Assembly (NCBI GenBank): GCA_024516035.1
Contig: CM044959.1
Span: forward strand, 28,546,605 to 28,610,604
Direction of reading: 5' to 3'
Length of the DNA stretch: 64,000 bases
Origin: Bactericera cockerelli
Taxonomy: Eukaryota; Arthropoda; Insecta; Hemiptera; Triozidae
Of the stretch, positions 1-10,415 are shown one piece after another (within the stretch, counting starts at the first letter, position 1; each line of letters begins with the position of its first letter). The notes below the pieces were generated by a model. That model had not been told where the DNA came from. It did no database searches and saw only the letters and a list, made by a program, of their open reading frames with translations. Position numbers and translations under genes: made by a program.

Positions 1-329
1 AAAATGAGATGTGAAATTAAGAACAGGTTAATTATTTTACTTAGGTATAAATTTTATTATCACTGTAAAAGCATGGACTAAAAATATACTTGCTAACTAT
101 GTTATAATTCATGTTTTGTTTTTTTTTTTTTTTTTTTTCTTTAGTCCAATTCAAGCATTATAAAAAATTGGTCTAATATTATAAAATATTTACAACATTA
201 ATAACTTGAATTTTTTAATTATGTCAAAAATATTTACAGAGACCTAGTATGCCATGACAAACAAACACTTACCAGGAAAATTTTAAGGTATTATGTACTA
301 CTGAAAGTAACTTATAAAAAGTTAAATGA
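1..329. other. No gene seen; AT-rich flank with a poly-T run
   Basis: Downstream flank of TAF11. It holds an uninterrupted T run near 119-139 and no convincing reading frame or splice-bounded exon on either strand. Confidence 0.5.
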
Positions 330-508
330 GCCAGGATTGATGGCCTGTTGAATACACCAGTTCTCTTTGAGTCCCTCAAGTTACTGAACTTTCACTAAGT
401 TAGGATTTGTTTGGGAAACTATTCAAATTCAAACCCTTATGATGCTAGCTATTCTTGGTACAACCCAGGCTGGGTGAGGTTATTGTGGGTAGCAATGAAC
501 TATAGATG
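330..508 (+). mobile_element. 5S rRNA-derived SINE (degraded copy 1)
   Basis: The head resembles insect 5S rRNA: it starts GCCAGG, then TGTTGAATACACC and GTTCTC, in the order expected for 5S (GCCAAC, GCTGAATACATCGGTTCTC). About 100 bp later comes the segment AACCCAGGCTGGGTGAGG, the same body seen in the 5S-headed copies at 30.7, 56.7 and 57.0 kb and in the tRNA-headed SINEs at 25.3, 30.2, 36.9 and 43.2 kb. This is the most diverged of the four 5S-headed copies. A random 5S pseudogene is less likely because the SINE body follows. Confidence 0.6.
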
Positions 509-1189
509 TTATAGAGACAATAAGCAACAACAACAAAAAAGTTTTAAATAAGGTATTTTTTTGTGGCCAACCATTGTCTAATTTTCTATTGAATCTTTCC
601 ATAAATTCTGAAAATTGATCTTAAAATAGTAATAATTTTTAGTGGAAGTATGAATATCTGGTCACAAACTTAAAATTAATTACAAAATCAAGCTTGAAAA
701 AAAAGGTTCAATTCCAGTTCTGAAAAAGCTCAACTTTTTAATAAATGAAATGGACATTTTGAACTGTCACTAGGAACCATACTAAAATTCCACTTAGTTG
801 GATTTCTAATTTGCAAGATATCCCAGTATTAATATTAAAAAAGCTCAAATATAAGTTCAAATTTTGAAAAATGGACAATTTGAATAGCACTTGACCTTGA
901 TATGACTAGTCATGAGTAACTATACACATTTTCAGCCCAATCCAACTTGTGGTTCTCACTTTTAAGTAAGTAGAACATATACAGACAAATCCTATTACCT
1001 ATAATATAAGATATGAATTCTAGAGTGTTGAAAAAGTAATATCTTGAGCTTTAGGTATAATAGGAAGTTGTAAACAAGTATAAAAATCTTTTTCTCTTCA
1101 TCCTTGCATAGAAATATCTAAATCTACCTGACAGTGGATAAAGTACTTGCTATAAAACTTGTTTGTTTTGTCACTGGGATCGCAATAGC

Positions 1190-3475
1190 TCAAGTTCTAG
1201 AGTAAGGTCTTTTAGGTTTCTTGCTTGGCATACCTCCTTTGGATTTGATAATACGTATGGCTTCTCTAAGATGCTTTGGTTGAAGAGGACCAGTGTCTTC
1301 ATACTCTTCCATTACATCCAAAGCTGAAACAGTAAATACATTGGTTAAAAAAAGAAGACACTAGTTTTTTTGTAACAAAATACAATGTAAAATTCTACAC
1401 AGTGCATGTCACAAAGAGGCTCTCAAACAGAAAATTACCAAAACTAGTGGTACTAGATGATGTTGTAACCAGCATGGCTACAGGTGGGGGGGGGGATTAT
1501 CTAGCCAACTTTAGGTGACTTGTCCGAATCCTTATATATTCTTATGTGTGATAACTATCATAAGAACTTTTCTTTGTGTTATTGTGTCACAACTTTTTGC
1601 CTGGTAACTCATTGCTTACTATGCTGTCACTGGTGGTTACTCATAAAACTACGGTTTATAAAGTAACTAGTTATAAAAGTACTGTTTACCTTGTTCTACT
1701 ATTTCCCCAACAAATACTTTGGCAATTCCTGACATAGCAATAACAACATTTTGTGAGACAGAACCACCTGAGATTGTCTGCACCAGCTGGAAAAAAAGAA
1801 GAACATTTTATTTAATTCAGACTGAAATATTTTATCACTATATACCTTTTTTTAATAACAAGGGCACAATAAATAACAATCATGGCACACTTCACAAAAA
1901 AATGACTACATTAGTAGGTACTTGAGAGAAAAAAAAAACTATTTGAGTCAAGAGTTGAAAATTGAAATAAATAGTGGAATACCAAGGAATGATTGGTCCA
2001 CCCCTGGTAAAGATAAAAAATCAAAACCTAGAAGAAAAGTTTTCCCCCTTGATTTTAGCTTTTCTCAAAATTTAAATCCATTCTCTAGATATTTTGAGTG
2101 GCTCTTTTTTTTGGTGGGCCCTGTATATTATGTACTTATGATTTTGAAGAACACCATAACTTTAAAAGTATTAGTGTAAAAGTCTAGGTTTTTTACTACT
2201 TACTCTCTTAATTGCAGCTTTAGGAAATGCTGCTCTCCTGTACATTTCATATCTATCAAGTTGATCTTCTGTAAAATTAGAAACCAGTACTCTGAAAAAG
2301 ATTGGGGAATAATAAAATTCAAGGAAATATTAAGAATTAATTTATTCTTGGACTGAGAAAATAACCTGAGCTTTATACACTATACTAGCTAAAACCAATG
2401 GCACTTTGTCACCATTGAAATTTTTGCCCATGGCTGGTGTCCTTTTTGGAATTTTTAAAAATCCTTTCTTAGTACGCACATAAATATCTAGAGGAGACAA
2501 AGTGGCCAACTTGAGATTTGAACCAGCCACTTTGGAGTTCTGTAGATATAAATCCATGTAAATGTCTCTTTCTTTGTACAAGCGTTCTTAGCAACTCATC
2601 CAAGGTGTTTGATTCATTTATTAAGAGAAATATGAGAATTATTTTATCATCAGATTAGAATCAGTATTTCTGAGAACTTACAAGAATATCTAACATTGAA
2701 ACTGAAAATTTTCACCCTAAAGAATACTAGAACCCAATTTTTAAGAAAAATCACTTCAACTTTAACTTGTAGGTATCAGTTTTATTTGATTAATTGCATC
2801 AGGTGAAATCAAATAGATAAAGAGGATCACTTCAGACATAATTATTATTATTGTCTTTCAGTTTGGGAGACCTACCTAAATGGATTTTGATATTTTTATT
2901 TCATAATAAAGAAAAGGAGTTTATTATTTCTCTTGAACTTTTCATATTCTGTCATAGGTTTATTCTTATTCCCATGTACAACAAAGTGCTGGCTAGACTC
3001 CCCAAGACCCTTAAATTGTTTAAAGTATAGGTAAATGATGAAAAGTTCTAAAACAAACTAGACATTAAACTTACTGCATTTTCTCCCTTTCCTCTTCTTC
3101 CATTTCTTTTTTATTCTTAGCTTCTGCCCTGGCTTCCTCTGATCTCCTCCTCTTCAAACTTTTTGCTTTGTCACTGATAAAATTCTGGGATGTACCTGGC
3201 TCATCAAAATTGATTGTAAAATTGCTATCAAACAAATCCAGGGTAGCACCTTCACTTTCTGAGTTCTGCCTACCATGTGGCCCATCCAGATCCAAGTGGG
3301 TGAAGTGTGATTCTTCAGTTCTCTCATCTGAAGAGTTGTCACTGTCAGAATTATTCATTAACTTGTCATTATCATCATTCAAGTCTTCAATACTTGGAAG
3401 ATCAGAAACTCTGTTTGGAAATGAACTTGTTTGAGCTTCATCATCTTCTTCTTTTATTTTAAATAAACTTGCCAT
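1190..3475 (-). CDS. TAF11: TFIID subunit 11 (TAF11), four exons
   Basis: Spliced gene on the minus strand with exons 3475-3075, 2291-2204, 1786-1690 and 1323-1190, giving 239 codons and TGA at 1192-1190. All three introns have GT/AG ends, and the frame is kept across each (cumulative 401, 489, 586, 720 nt). The start is an ATG at 3475. The first ~120 residues are acidic and low-complexity, then a Lys/Glu-rich helix ends in REKMQ. Exons 2-4 encode the conserved histone fold: [38 protein letters not shown] and [11 protein letters not shown]. These are hallmark TAF11 (TAFII28 family) motifs. In the family this histone fold pairs with TAF13 inside TFIID during pre-initiation complex assembly in the nucleus. 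The acidic N-terminus is poorly conserved in the family. No unambiguous AATAAA was found close downstream. Confidence 0.93.
2375..2452. repeat. Short dispersed repeat in TAF11 intron 1, second copy at 18318-18378
   Basis: The stretch TATACTAGCTAAAACC followed by CTTTGTCACCATT and CATGGC(T/C)GGTGTCC recurs at about 18318-18378 in the same orientation. Only these two copies are seen. On the opposite strand the end reads GCTAGT, which would fit a Helitron-type 3' end (CTAG|T), but no clear hairpin accompanies it, so the family is left unnamed. Confidence 0.4.
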
Positions 3476-3940
3476 CTTGATAGTGTACTTCTTGTATCAA
3501 ATTAGGTCTTGTACCAGTTTTGGGGAATCTAGGAATAGTAATACTCTTACCTCTTTACATGTAAGAGATGGATTTTAGAAAAGACTAAGCAGTTTTGAAC
3601 AGACTAAGGAGCAATAACCATGGGAACTATTGACAGTTTAAATTACTTTATTGTATTATTATTATTATTTTAATTCTTTAAATTGACATTTTTGATAGTA
3701 ATTTTTCTACATTCAAATTTATTTTCTTAAACATGGATTTCGATTTTCATATTTTTTTTTTTTTTTTTAATCAATTGGAATATTTATAATAATTTCAAAT
3801 TTACATTTTACCTGTTTTAAATTTTAAAATTCCCGCCAGAGAGTAGACGAGTTTTAAATATAAATTAGGTACTACCCCGGTTTAAGTTACCGGTTAGAAA
3901 TAAACCATTAAATTTGGAAACATCTCACGACTTTATAATA

Positions 3941-4450
3941 CAGTGAAATTCACTTATAACGACGTCGGATAAAACGACCTTCCTCTTATATAAATAACGA
4001 CGGAACTTCCGGGTCCCTTAAATTTTCCTATACCAGTACATTGAGCCCCTCCGGTTATTGCGACGTCGCTTACAGCGACGAAGTCGATTACAGCGTCCTG
4101 ATTTTCAGGCAAATTTCGAATTATCCTTCACAAAATCCTCCGGTTATAACGACGGCGCCTTTCTATGAATAGATCTTTTTTTGTTTTCATGTTGTGACTA
4201 GTATAGAAATAGACAAGACACGTGCTACCATTGTAGAGATGTGAGAATTAGTATCCTTTATTCCTTTAGTATTGTTCTGAATTCATAGTTTATGATGTCA
4301 CGTAAATTAAAACCTATTTTTTCATTTTTAAAGGTTTTTCATTATTTATGCCTGTACCAGCTTAGGTAGCGTCCGGATACAGCGACCATCCGAATATATA
4401 ACGACGGGAAAGTTTGGTACCTTGGGCGTCGTTATAAGTGAACTTCACTG
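3941..4450. mobile_element. 510-bp MITE with pogo/Tigger-like inverted ends and TA duplication
   Basis: The left end reads CAGTGAAATTCACTTATAAC and the right end is its near-complement, GTTATAAGTGAACTTCACTG. Both are flanked directly by TA. The interior holds repeated TTATAACGACG / TACAGCGACG motifs and no transposase reading frame. A CAGTG...TTCACTTATAACGA end with a TA duplication resembles pogo/Tigger-type Tc1-mariner elements, so this is probably a non-autonomous derivative. The superfamily assignment rests on the ends alone. Confidence 0.75.
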
Positions 4451-4854
4451 TATATTAAATTTAAAACAAGGGATTGCACTGAGTGCCACATTTTGGTTTT
4501 TGTTGCACTCCGATTAGTTTCCTGTTATCTTTTGTCAAGCATTATCATATTGTTCCTCGTTTAATAGACCCAGGAATTGAGAGATCTCTTTTGGGTGGGT
4601 CCATAAGTCCAAAAGAGTTAAGCAGTAGTATTTTCGGGACAATTGAAAATATGGTTTACAATGTTTACATCATGAGGTTCTTACAATTTACTCACTAATT
4701 GTTGTTAATTATGTGTTGGTAAGAATTGAGAATTTCGCTCCAGCCTGATCTTAAGTGAGCTAATGTTGTTCTGGCTTTCCTTGGGAGAAAATGTTCTTCT
4801 TCGGCAACTTCTGCCGGTTGTTGGCCCAGAACTCGATTTGGTTTAACCTTTTAC

Positions 4855-4965
4855 GGTCCAGTGCATGTCCCACATGCAACCATAGAAACGCCGCTACACT
4901 CCAGTATAAAATTCACTAGAACAGTCCTTAAGGTCCAGTGCATGTCCCACATGCATTGTTTTGTT
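4855..4965. repeat. Dispersed repeat with internal duplication, inverted copy at 19862-20010
   Basis: The segment GGTCCAGTGCATGTCCCACATGCA occurs twice here (about 4856 and 4932), separated by about 75 bp containing ACGCCGCTACACTCCAGT. The same arrangement is found in opposite orientation near 19862-20010. It looks like an unclassified dispersed element. No coding capacity is supported. Confidence 0.6.
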
Positions 4966-5047
4966 TGTTCATCAGGTCGAGTTGTTTCGGAAAGAAACGA
5001 AGCGCTACGGTCCAGTAGATTTTTTCTTTCAAATTACAGACCTCGTA

Positions 5048-5242
5048 TACAGGGTGTTTGAGGACGACCCAAACTTTTGACTTTGTAAAAAGAACAATAG
5101 ATCCCCAATTAGCGATATGGGAGCTAAAAATGTGTAAATAATTAGGTATAAAACACTGTTAAAAAAAGGTAGGTAGTGGAAGTACAAAAAAACAATGTGT
5201 TGAAGAGGGTCGTGAAATCAGTGCTAACAACACCACCCTGTA
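5048..5242. mobile_element. 195-bp element with TACAGGGTG inverted ends
   Basis: It begins TACAGGGTGTTTG and ends CACCACCCTGTA, like the much larger TACAGGGTG-bounded palindromes at 35.5, 52.1 and 60.2 kb. It has no coding capacity. The left breakpoint of the 6.37-kb tandem duplication falls inside it (near 5200), so the second unit starts with only its last ~43 bp (11572-11614). Confidence 0.6.
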
Positions 5243-5398
5243 TCACACATCATCCTTCTTTGTCTAACTCATGTCAACAAGTTTGCTAGAAATTTAGAAT
5301 TTTTAGAATTTTTTTAGAATTTATAATTTATTGTTTATTCGACATTTATAGAAATGTATAAAACATAGTCATCCTATCTATGATTCTAGATTTTTATG

Positions 5399-5417
5399 CA
5401 CACACATATACTCTCCC

Positions 5418-5460
<43 letters not shown>

Positions 5461-5493
5461 ACACACACACACACACACATACACACACACATT
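5399..5493. repeat. (CA)n microsatellite in LINE 3' region
   Basis: Interrupted CA dinucleotide tract downstream of ORF2. The duplicate at about 11770-11869 has a different length and interruption pattern and accounts for most of the length difference between the two units. Confidence 0.9.
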
Positions 5494-5566
5494 GACATAC
5501 TTATGCATATACACATGTAAATAAAATTTGATATAATTTGTGTTATCTTGTCTTACTTGTTGCTCT

Positions 5567-8500
5567 TTAGATATTTATGTTATTTAATTCATTAAAGTTG
5601 TACGGTGCTACTTGGGCTATTTCTGTTGTTATTTTTTGTTTAAATGCTATGTAGCCAAGTGTTTTTGTTTGATCTTTCAGGTTATTGAAGTATTTTGTAC
5701 CGTTGTATTTTGATGTTTTTTCAAAGTATGATGTTCTATGTTTGGGTATTGTAAGGTTTTGTGCTTGTCGTGTGTTGTATGTATGATGATCAGAGTTATG
5801 TTGTAGTGTGTCTTTGGTCTTGTATATGTATAGTAGTGATTCAATGTAGTATAGTCCGTAGAATGTTTGTATGTTTTGTTTGATGAATGTATCTTTGACT
5901 GAGTAGTTGTATGGTTTTCTGTAGATTTTTCTAATAATTCTTTTTTGTAGTCTTAGTATTCGTTGGTGTTGTGAGTTTGTGGCCCAGATTGTTATGGCGT
6001 ATCTTATTGAGCTCTCTCCGTAAGCGTAGTAGTAAGTAAGGAGTGATTTTTGGTCCATATTTGATCTTAATTGTCCTATAATGAAGCAAAGTTGGGCTAG
6101 CTTTTTACATATGTTTTCGTTTTGTGTTGTCCATGATAGTTTGTTGTCTATTTGTATTCCTAGGTACCTTATTTCTTCTGCAGGTTTTATTTCTTCATTG
6201 TTTATTTTGAGATTTAAGTTTGTTGTGTTGTTCGTCTTTTTCATGTTGTATATGATGTAGTTGGACTTGAGTATGTTTGGGATCATTTGGTTTGTGTGGC
6301 ACCATTGTATAAATTTGTTTACCACTTCCTCTGCTTTTATTTTCAGTTCTTCAGTTGTTTTGGATGTTATTGTAATGTTTATGTCGTCTGCGAATATTAC
6401 TATTTTTTCGTTGTCAGTGTCGAGTATGTCTGGTATGTCATTTATGTTTACGAGGAAGAGGTTTGGTCCTAAGTTAGATCCTTGGCTAATACCATGTTGT
6501 ATGTGTCTTGTTGTTGATGTTTGGTTGTTTACTTTTACTTGTACTGTTCGTCTCTCTAGGAATGATTTGATCCAGTTGTTGTCGTTGTTTTGTATCCCTA
6601 GTTTGTTGAGTTTGTCTAGTAGTATGTCTTTGTCTACAACGTCGAATGCTGCGGTCAAGTCAAAGTATAGAGTCATTACAGTCAGTCCTTTGTCCATACA
6701 GTCGATTACATGTTCAACAAGTTCTAAACATGCGCTGGCAGTCGAGTGATTTGTTCTGAAGCCATGTTGGTGTGGTGTTAATAAATTGTTGTCGTTGAGG
6801 TGTTTAAGTAGTCGGTTTGTGTATGCTTTTTGGTATATTTTTGCTAGGTTAGAGGTTTTGTAGATGGGCCTGTAGTTGATGATGTTTTTGGGGTCTTCTT
6901 TTTTGTGTTTAGGGTTTATAGTCGAGTAGTTTATGAGTGCAGGGTATGTTCCTTCTTTGAATGATTTGTTTATTAGTTTGGATAGTGGTGTGCTTAGTAT
7001 GTTGGAGTTTCGTTTTAGAATGCAGGTCGGTATGTCATAGTTTTCAAGTCCTTTACTGTCATTCAGGTTTCTTATGATTTTTTCTATTTCCATTTCGTTC
7101 GTATTATATAGTATTGTTTCTGGTTGTTGTTGTTGTTGTTGTACTTTTGTTGGTTGATGTTGTTGTTGTCGTTCTTCTTGTCTTTGTTGTTGGCGTTCTT
7201 CTAGTCTTTGTTGTTGGTATTGTTGTTTGTGTAGTGTGTTTTGTTTAATTTTTTCAGTGGTTGACTTGATGAAGTGTTCAGCAAATAACTCTGCAATTAT
7301 TTTCGGTTCGTTGATAATTTTGTTGTTGTCCTTAATTATGCTGTCCAATTCTTCTTTTTCTTTCCCCGTTAATGAGTTGAAGCTTTCCCACATGCTTTTA
7401 TTTTTGTTTTTTGAGTTTTTGAGCTTGTTTTGTATATGTTCTCTTTTCAGTAGTGTGATGTTTTTAGTGTGGTTTTTTTTAAGGTCTTTGTATATTTCTT
7501 TTGACTGTATGTTGTTATTGTATTTTATTGACTGGTGTATTTCTCTCAATTCTCTTCCTTCTTGAATTATTTTATCTGTTATCCATTCTATGTTTTTTTT
7601 CTTGTTTTTTATTGTTATTTGTTTCAGTGGATAGGCTATGTTGTAGTGTTCTAGTATATTGTGTATGAAGTTTTTTGTAGCTATGTCTGTTTGTTCCTCA
7701 TCTATTTGAGTTAGTGTATGTTTCCAGTCATGTTTGAGTAGTAGTTCGGTCATTTTTATGTGATTTTCTTCTTTTTGTATTCTAATGTATTTTTTGTTAT
7801 TTTTCTGTAGTTTGTTATTTTTTACTGTGTCAATGTCTATGTATTGTCCAAAATGATCTGAGATTTGTTCGTCAGTGATTTGTGCTGTAATTTTTGTTTC
7901 ATTTTTTGAAGTGATTATGTAGTCTAGTCCTGCGCTACCTCTTGTTGGGTATGTTAGTTTGTTTTGTAAGTTGTAGCATTCCAGTACGTCGTTTAGTTGG
8001 TTGTATTTTTCGTCTGTGTTAATGAAGTCTATGTTTATGTCTCCACATATTATGTTTTTCTGGTTTTGGTTCAGGTGTTTTTCTAGGAGAGAGTTTAAAG
8101 ATTTAAGGAATACTTTAATGCTACTTGTTGGGTTTTTATATATACAAAAAATATTTATTTTATTTTTTCCGTTTGAATACTTTATCCCTACAGTTTCAAA
8201 TGATTTTGGGTGTAGAATTTCTTTATTGATTAGGATTGTGGAGACTTGGTTTTTGAATTCATTTCTACAATAGATTGCTGCTCCACCATATGCTATATTT
8301 TTTGTTGATTTTTTTGGTTCCCTACAGTAACTGTCGATTAGCGTATAGTTTTGTATTGCTAGTTTTGCAATATTTTCTTTTGTTTGCCAGTGCTCTGTTA
8401 AACATATAAAGTCGAACTTTTTCTGGTCTGCTAGTAGTTCTAGTTGTGGTATTTTTCCCTCTTTTGATAAGCTTTGTATGTTCTGGTGGAATATTCTCAC

Positions 8501-8929
8501 AATGTTGTTTTCTTTAGTTTTGATTGTTTCTTTTTGATGTTGTGAAGTTTTTGGTGGGTTTTTATTTTCAAGATATTTATTTGGTGCATATGCAAAGTTG
8601 CAGGCTTCATTTGTACTATTCCATACTTCCTGGCAGAATTCTTCACCATATTGTAGATTGTATAGTTTTTCTATGTTTTCTTCGTCTTCTATAAGGGATA
8701 TGTTTTTGTGCCATGTTAGTGTTTCATATTCTGGGTTATTATCTAATTGTTTTTTTGTGGGGTTGTGGTTGTTTGTTTTATCTAGTTTTAGTTTTGCACA
8801 TTTTGTGCATGTCAGATGTTTAGAAAATTTTTGTTGATAGGAATGTTGTTTGGGAAATTTGGTATTTCTTGGCTGTATAGTTGCTGTTGATATGGTTGAT
8901 TTATAATGTTTGAGCCACATGAAGTGCAT
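5567..8929 (-). CDS. LINE ORF2: endonuclease and reverse transcriptase, intact (1120 aa)
   Basis: Uninterrupted frame from an ATG at 8929. An N-terminal Cys pair (CTKC, near residue 40) precedes an exonuclease-endonuclease-phosphatase domain at roughly 143-375, with the expected catalytic motifs HQNIQSL, LTEHW, GDINID, GSAGLDYI and SDHFGQ. A Gln-rich linker near 580-610 follows. The reverse transcriptase is at roughly 640-900 with YRPI, FDLTAAFD (motif A), QGSNLGP (motif B) and FADD (motif C, the catalytic Asp pair), then YLGIQID in the thumb region. In this family ORF2 nicks target DNA and primes reverse transcription from the nick. All key residues seen are present, so the protein could be functional, but the element lacks its own 5' end. 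The ATG lies inside ORF1 (118-bp overlap, different frame). Reading frames on the plus strand of this stretch are shadows. Confidence 0.93.
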   Translation of the reverse strand: MHFMWLKHYKSTISTATIQPRNTKFPKQHSYQQKFSKHLTCTKCAKLKLDKTNNHNPTKKQLDNNPEYETLTWHKNISLIEDEENIEKLYNLQYGEEFCQEVWNSTNEACNFAYAPNKYLENKNPPKTSQHQKETIKTKENNIVRIFHQNIQSLSKEGKIPQLELLADQKKFDFICLTEHWQTKENIAKLAIQNYTLIDSYCREPKKSTKNIAYGGAAIYCRNEFKNQVSTILINKEILHPKSFETVGIKYSNGKNKINIFCIYKNPTSSIKVFLKSLNSLLEKHLNQNQKNIICGDINIDFINTDEKYNQLNDVLECYNLQNKLTYPTRGSAGLDYIITSKNETKITAQITDEQISDHFGQYIDIDTVKNNKLQKNNKKYIRIQKEENHIKMTELLLKHDWKHTLTQIDEEQTDIATKNFIHNILEHYNIAYPLKQITIKNKKKNIEWITDKIIQEGRELREIHQSIKYNNNIQSKEIYKDLKKNHTKNITLLKREHIQNKLKNSKNKNKSMWESFNSLTGKEKEELDSIIKDNNKIINEPKIIAELFAEHFIKSTTEKIKQNTLHKQQYQQQRLEERQQQRQEERQQQHQPTKVQQQQQQPETILYNTNEMEIEKIIRNLNDSKGLENYDIPTCILKRNSNILSTPLSKLINKSFKEGTYPALINYSTINPKHKKEDPKNIINYRPIYKTSNLAKIYQKAYTNRLLKHLNDNNLLTPHQHGFRTNHSTASACLELVEHVIDCMDKGLTVMTLYFDLTAAFDVVDKDILLDKLNKLGIQNNDNNWIKSFLERRTVQVKVNNQTSTTRHIQHGISQGSNLGPNLFLVNINDIPDILDTDNEKIVIFADDINITITSKTTEELKIKAEEVVNKFIQWCHTNQMIPNILKSNYIIYNMKKTNNTTNLNLKINNEEIKPAEEIRYLGIQIDNKLSWTTQNENICKKLAQLCFIIGQLRSNMDQKSLLTYYYAYGESSIRYAITIWATNSQHQRILRLQKRIIRKIYRKPYNYSVKDTFIKQNIQTFYGLYYIESLLYIYKTKDTLQHNSDHHTYNTRQAQNLTIPKHRTSYFEKTSKYNGTKYFNNLKDQTKTLGYIAFKQKITTEIAQVAPYNFNELNNINI

Positions 8930-10107
8930 GTGTTACAACTGATTTCGGTTGATGTGTTGTATGCTGTTGTCCAATTATTTTGTTGTTGTTCTTGAAAATG
9001 GTCTGGTTTGTTTAGATGTTCATTTGGGTTCCTGAGAGTGTTCATTTGGGGCTGTTGTTGTTGTTTGTTGTCGTATTGTAGTGTTGTGGGTTGTGCGTTG
9101 TGATGATGTGGGCGTTGTATTTCTTGTTGATTCATTTGTATCTGGTGTTGTTGTTGCCAGTTTTTTTGTAGTTGTTGGTTCTGGTATGTCTGAAGTGCCT
9201 GTTTTTTTATTAGATGTTCTTGTTGTCTGGGAGTTTGTTGTTGTGGTTGGGTCAAAACTGCCGGGAAGTAGTGTTGTTGTTCTTGGTTGTAGTGTTGTTG
9301 CTCTTGGTGTGGTTGTTGTTGGTTCTGTTGTTTTTTATATGTTTGGTGATCATTTAGTTGGTGGTTTGGTTGTTGGGAATTGATCTTATGGGTTAAATGC
9401 TGTGTTTTATATTTTTGTTTTTGGTTATGTTGGTATTGTTGTTGATCTTGTTGGTAGTGTCTTGTATGATTAGTGTTTTGCTGTAATGTATTTTCATTTG
9501 TTCTTGTGTATTCACTCGTTTGTTTATTTGTGTGTTTTCCATATGGGTTGTTATTTTCGAGTTTCTTCTGTTGGTAGCGATTTTGCGGGTATTTTTGGTG
9601 GTAGTGGTCGTTATAGTTCTCTTTGTGGGGCTGTTTATAATATTTTTGTGGATTATACGTTTCGTATTGATGGTTGTAGTGCTGTTGTTTGTTGTTTTCT
9701 CGGTGTTTAGCGGTTTGTCTCATTTCTTCGTTTTTGTTATATTTTATTCCAGGTGATGTTTGCTTTTTGTTGTTGCTGTTGGAATTGCTTAGATCTCTGA
9801 TGGCTTCCATGATTTTTGCACATAGGTAGTTTTTTCCTTTTCTGGCAAGATGGACCCCATCTCTTGCCATGTGCCAGTACTGTACAAATTTATGGGGATC
9901 TATAGTGGTTATGTGTTTATAAGTTTGTATGTGGTGTTTGAGGGCTGTGTTGAATCGTATTATATTTTCGTTTCTTGGGTTATAGGGTTGCGGTGGTGGT
10001 AGGATGATAATGATGTTGCTGTTTATTTGAGCAATTTTATTGATGTTGTTTTTGATTGATTCAATTTCCGTTCTGAATAAATCATTAGTACCACAGAGAG
10101 ACAGAGA
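8812..10107 (-). pseudogene. LINE ORF1, SGNH-hydrolase-like domain plus Gln/Asn-rich tail, 5'-truncated
   Basis: The frame is open from the truncation point (~10107) through an ATG at 9870 to a stop at 8812. Upstream of that ATG it reads CGTND (SGNH block III, G-x-N-D) and then, spanning it, DGVHLARKGK (block V, catalytic D-x-x-H). Blocks I and II, including the nucleophile Ser, are missing beyond the break. The tail of about 250 residues is dominated by Gln, Asn, His and Lys. It ends with CNTCTSCGSN, a small cluster of Cys residues that could bind metal. In CR1/L2-type LINEs the ORF1 esterase is thought to help the RNP, possibly with lipids or RNA. Expression is doubtful without the 5' end and promoter. 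Confidence 0.85.
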
Positions 10108-10415
10108 TCCCAGACAGCACGGCAGGTGACTTCCAGTCTGGATTTAAGGTGGAAATATCCAGGTGTATAAAGTCAACTGGACCTCCAGCTGTCCCGACAG
10201 CTGGATTTTTCCATTATGGATTAAATCAGTTGACCAGCCACCTGGATATTTCCAACAAAAATCCATCTAGACTCAGTCACCTGGGCAGTCAGCTGGAAGT
10301 ATAACGAATCTCTCCAGCTAGGACATAAATAGAATTTAGTCAGTTGACCAGTCAGCTGGAGATGCTCCACATTTCTCCAGTTTACATAAAACGCGTCCTT
10401 TGTTGAAGACGCCAT
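10108..10415. repeat. CTGG-rich dispersed element, copy 1
   Basis: Dense array of imperfect motifs such as CCAGCTGAC, CAACTGAC and TTTCCAGGTGG. One end is sharply defined by TCCCAGACAGCAC, directly abutting the LINE break. A related element near 19290-19508 ends with the same sequence inverted (GTGCTGTCTGGGA). The other end is not clear (about 10415). A 64-codon reading frame inside (10415-10221) only reflects the repetitive composition. Confidence 0.65.

Larger units (their letters stand above)
5290..10107 (-). mobile_element. CR1/L2-group non-LTR retrotransposon, copy 1 (5'-truncated)
   Basis: Minus-strand element with ORF1 (SGNH-like domain plus Gln-rich tail) overlapping ORF2 (endonuclease plus reverse transcriptase), then a 3' region with a (TG)n tract and a run of TTCTAAA-like repeats. 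SGNH/esterase domains in ORF1 are known from CR1, L2 and related clades, which supports this assignment. The 5' end is cut inside the SGNH domain at ~10107, where the CTGG-rich element abuts. The exact 3' limit is uncertain because target duplications could not be defined inside the duplicated block. Confidence 0.85.

Noticed and set aside
3168..3434. 88-codon plus-strand frame
   Set aside because: Antisense shadow of TAF11 exon 1.
6261..6749. 162-codon plus-strand frame (also 12638-13126) and several others across the LINE copies
   Set aside because: Opposite-strand shadows of ORF2, created by its skewed codon use; they repeat exactly in the duplicate and have no recognisable domain.
9081..9756. 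Hydrophobic Val/Phe-rich plus-strand frames (also 15459-16134)
   Set aside because: They are the complement of the CAA/CAC-rich ORF1 tail; composition explains the apparent membrane character.
10221..10415. 64-codon minus-strand frame starting MASSTKDAF (also 16599-16793)
   Set aside because: Made of the CTGG motif array of a dispersed repeat; no splice or family support.
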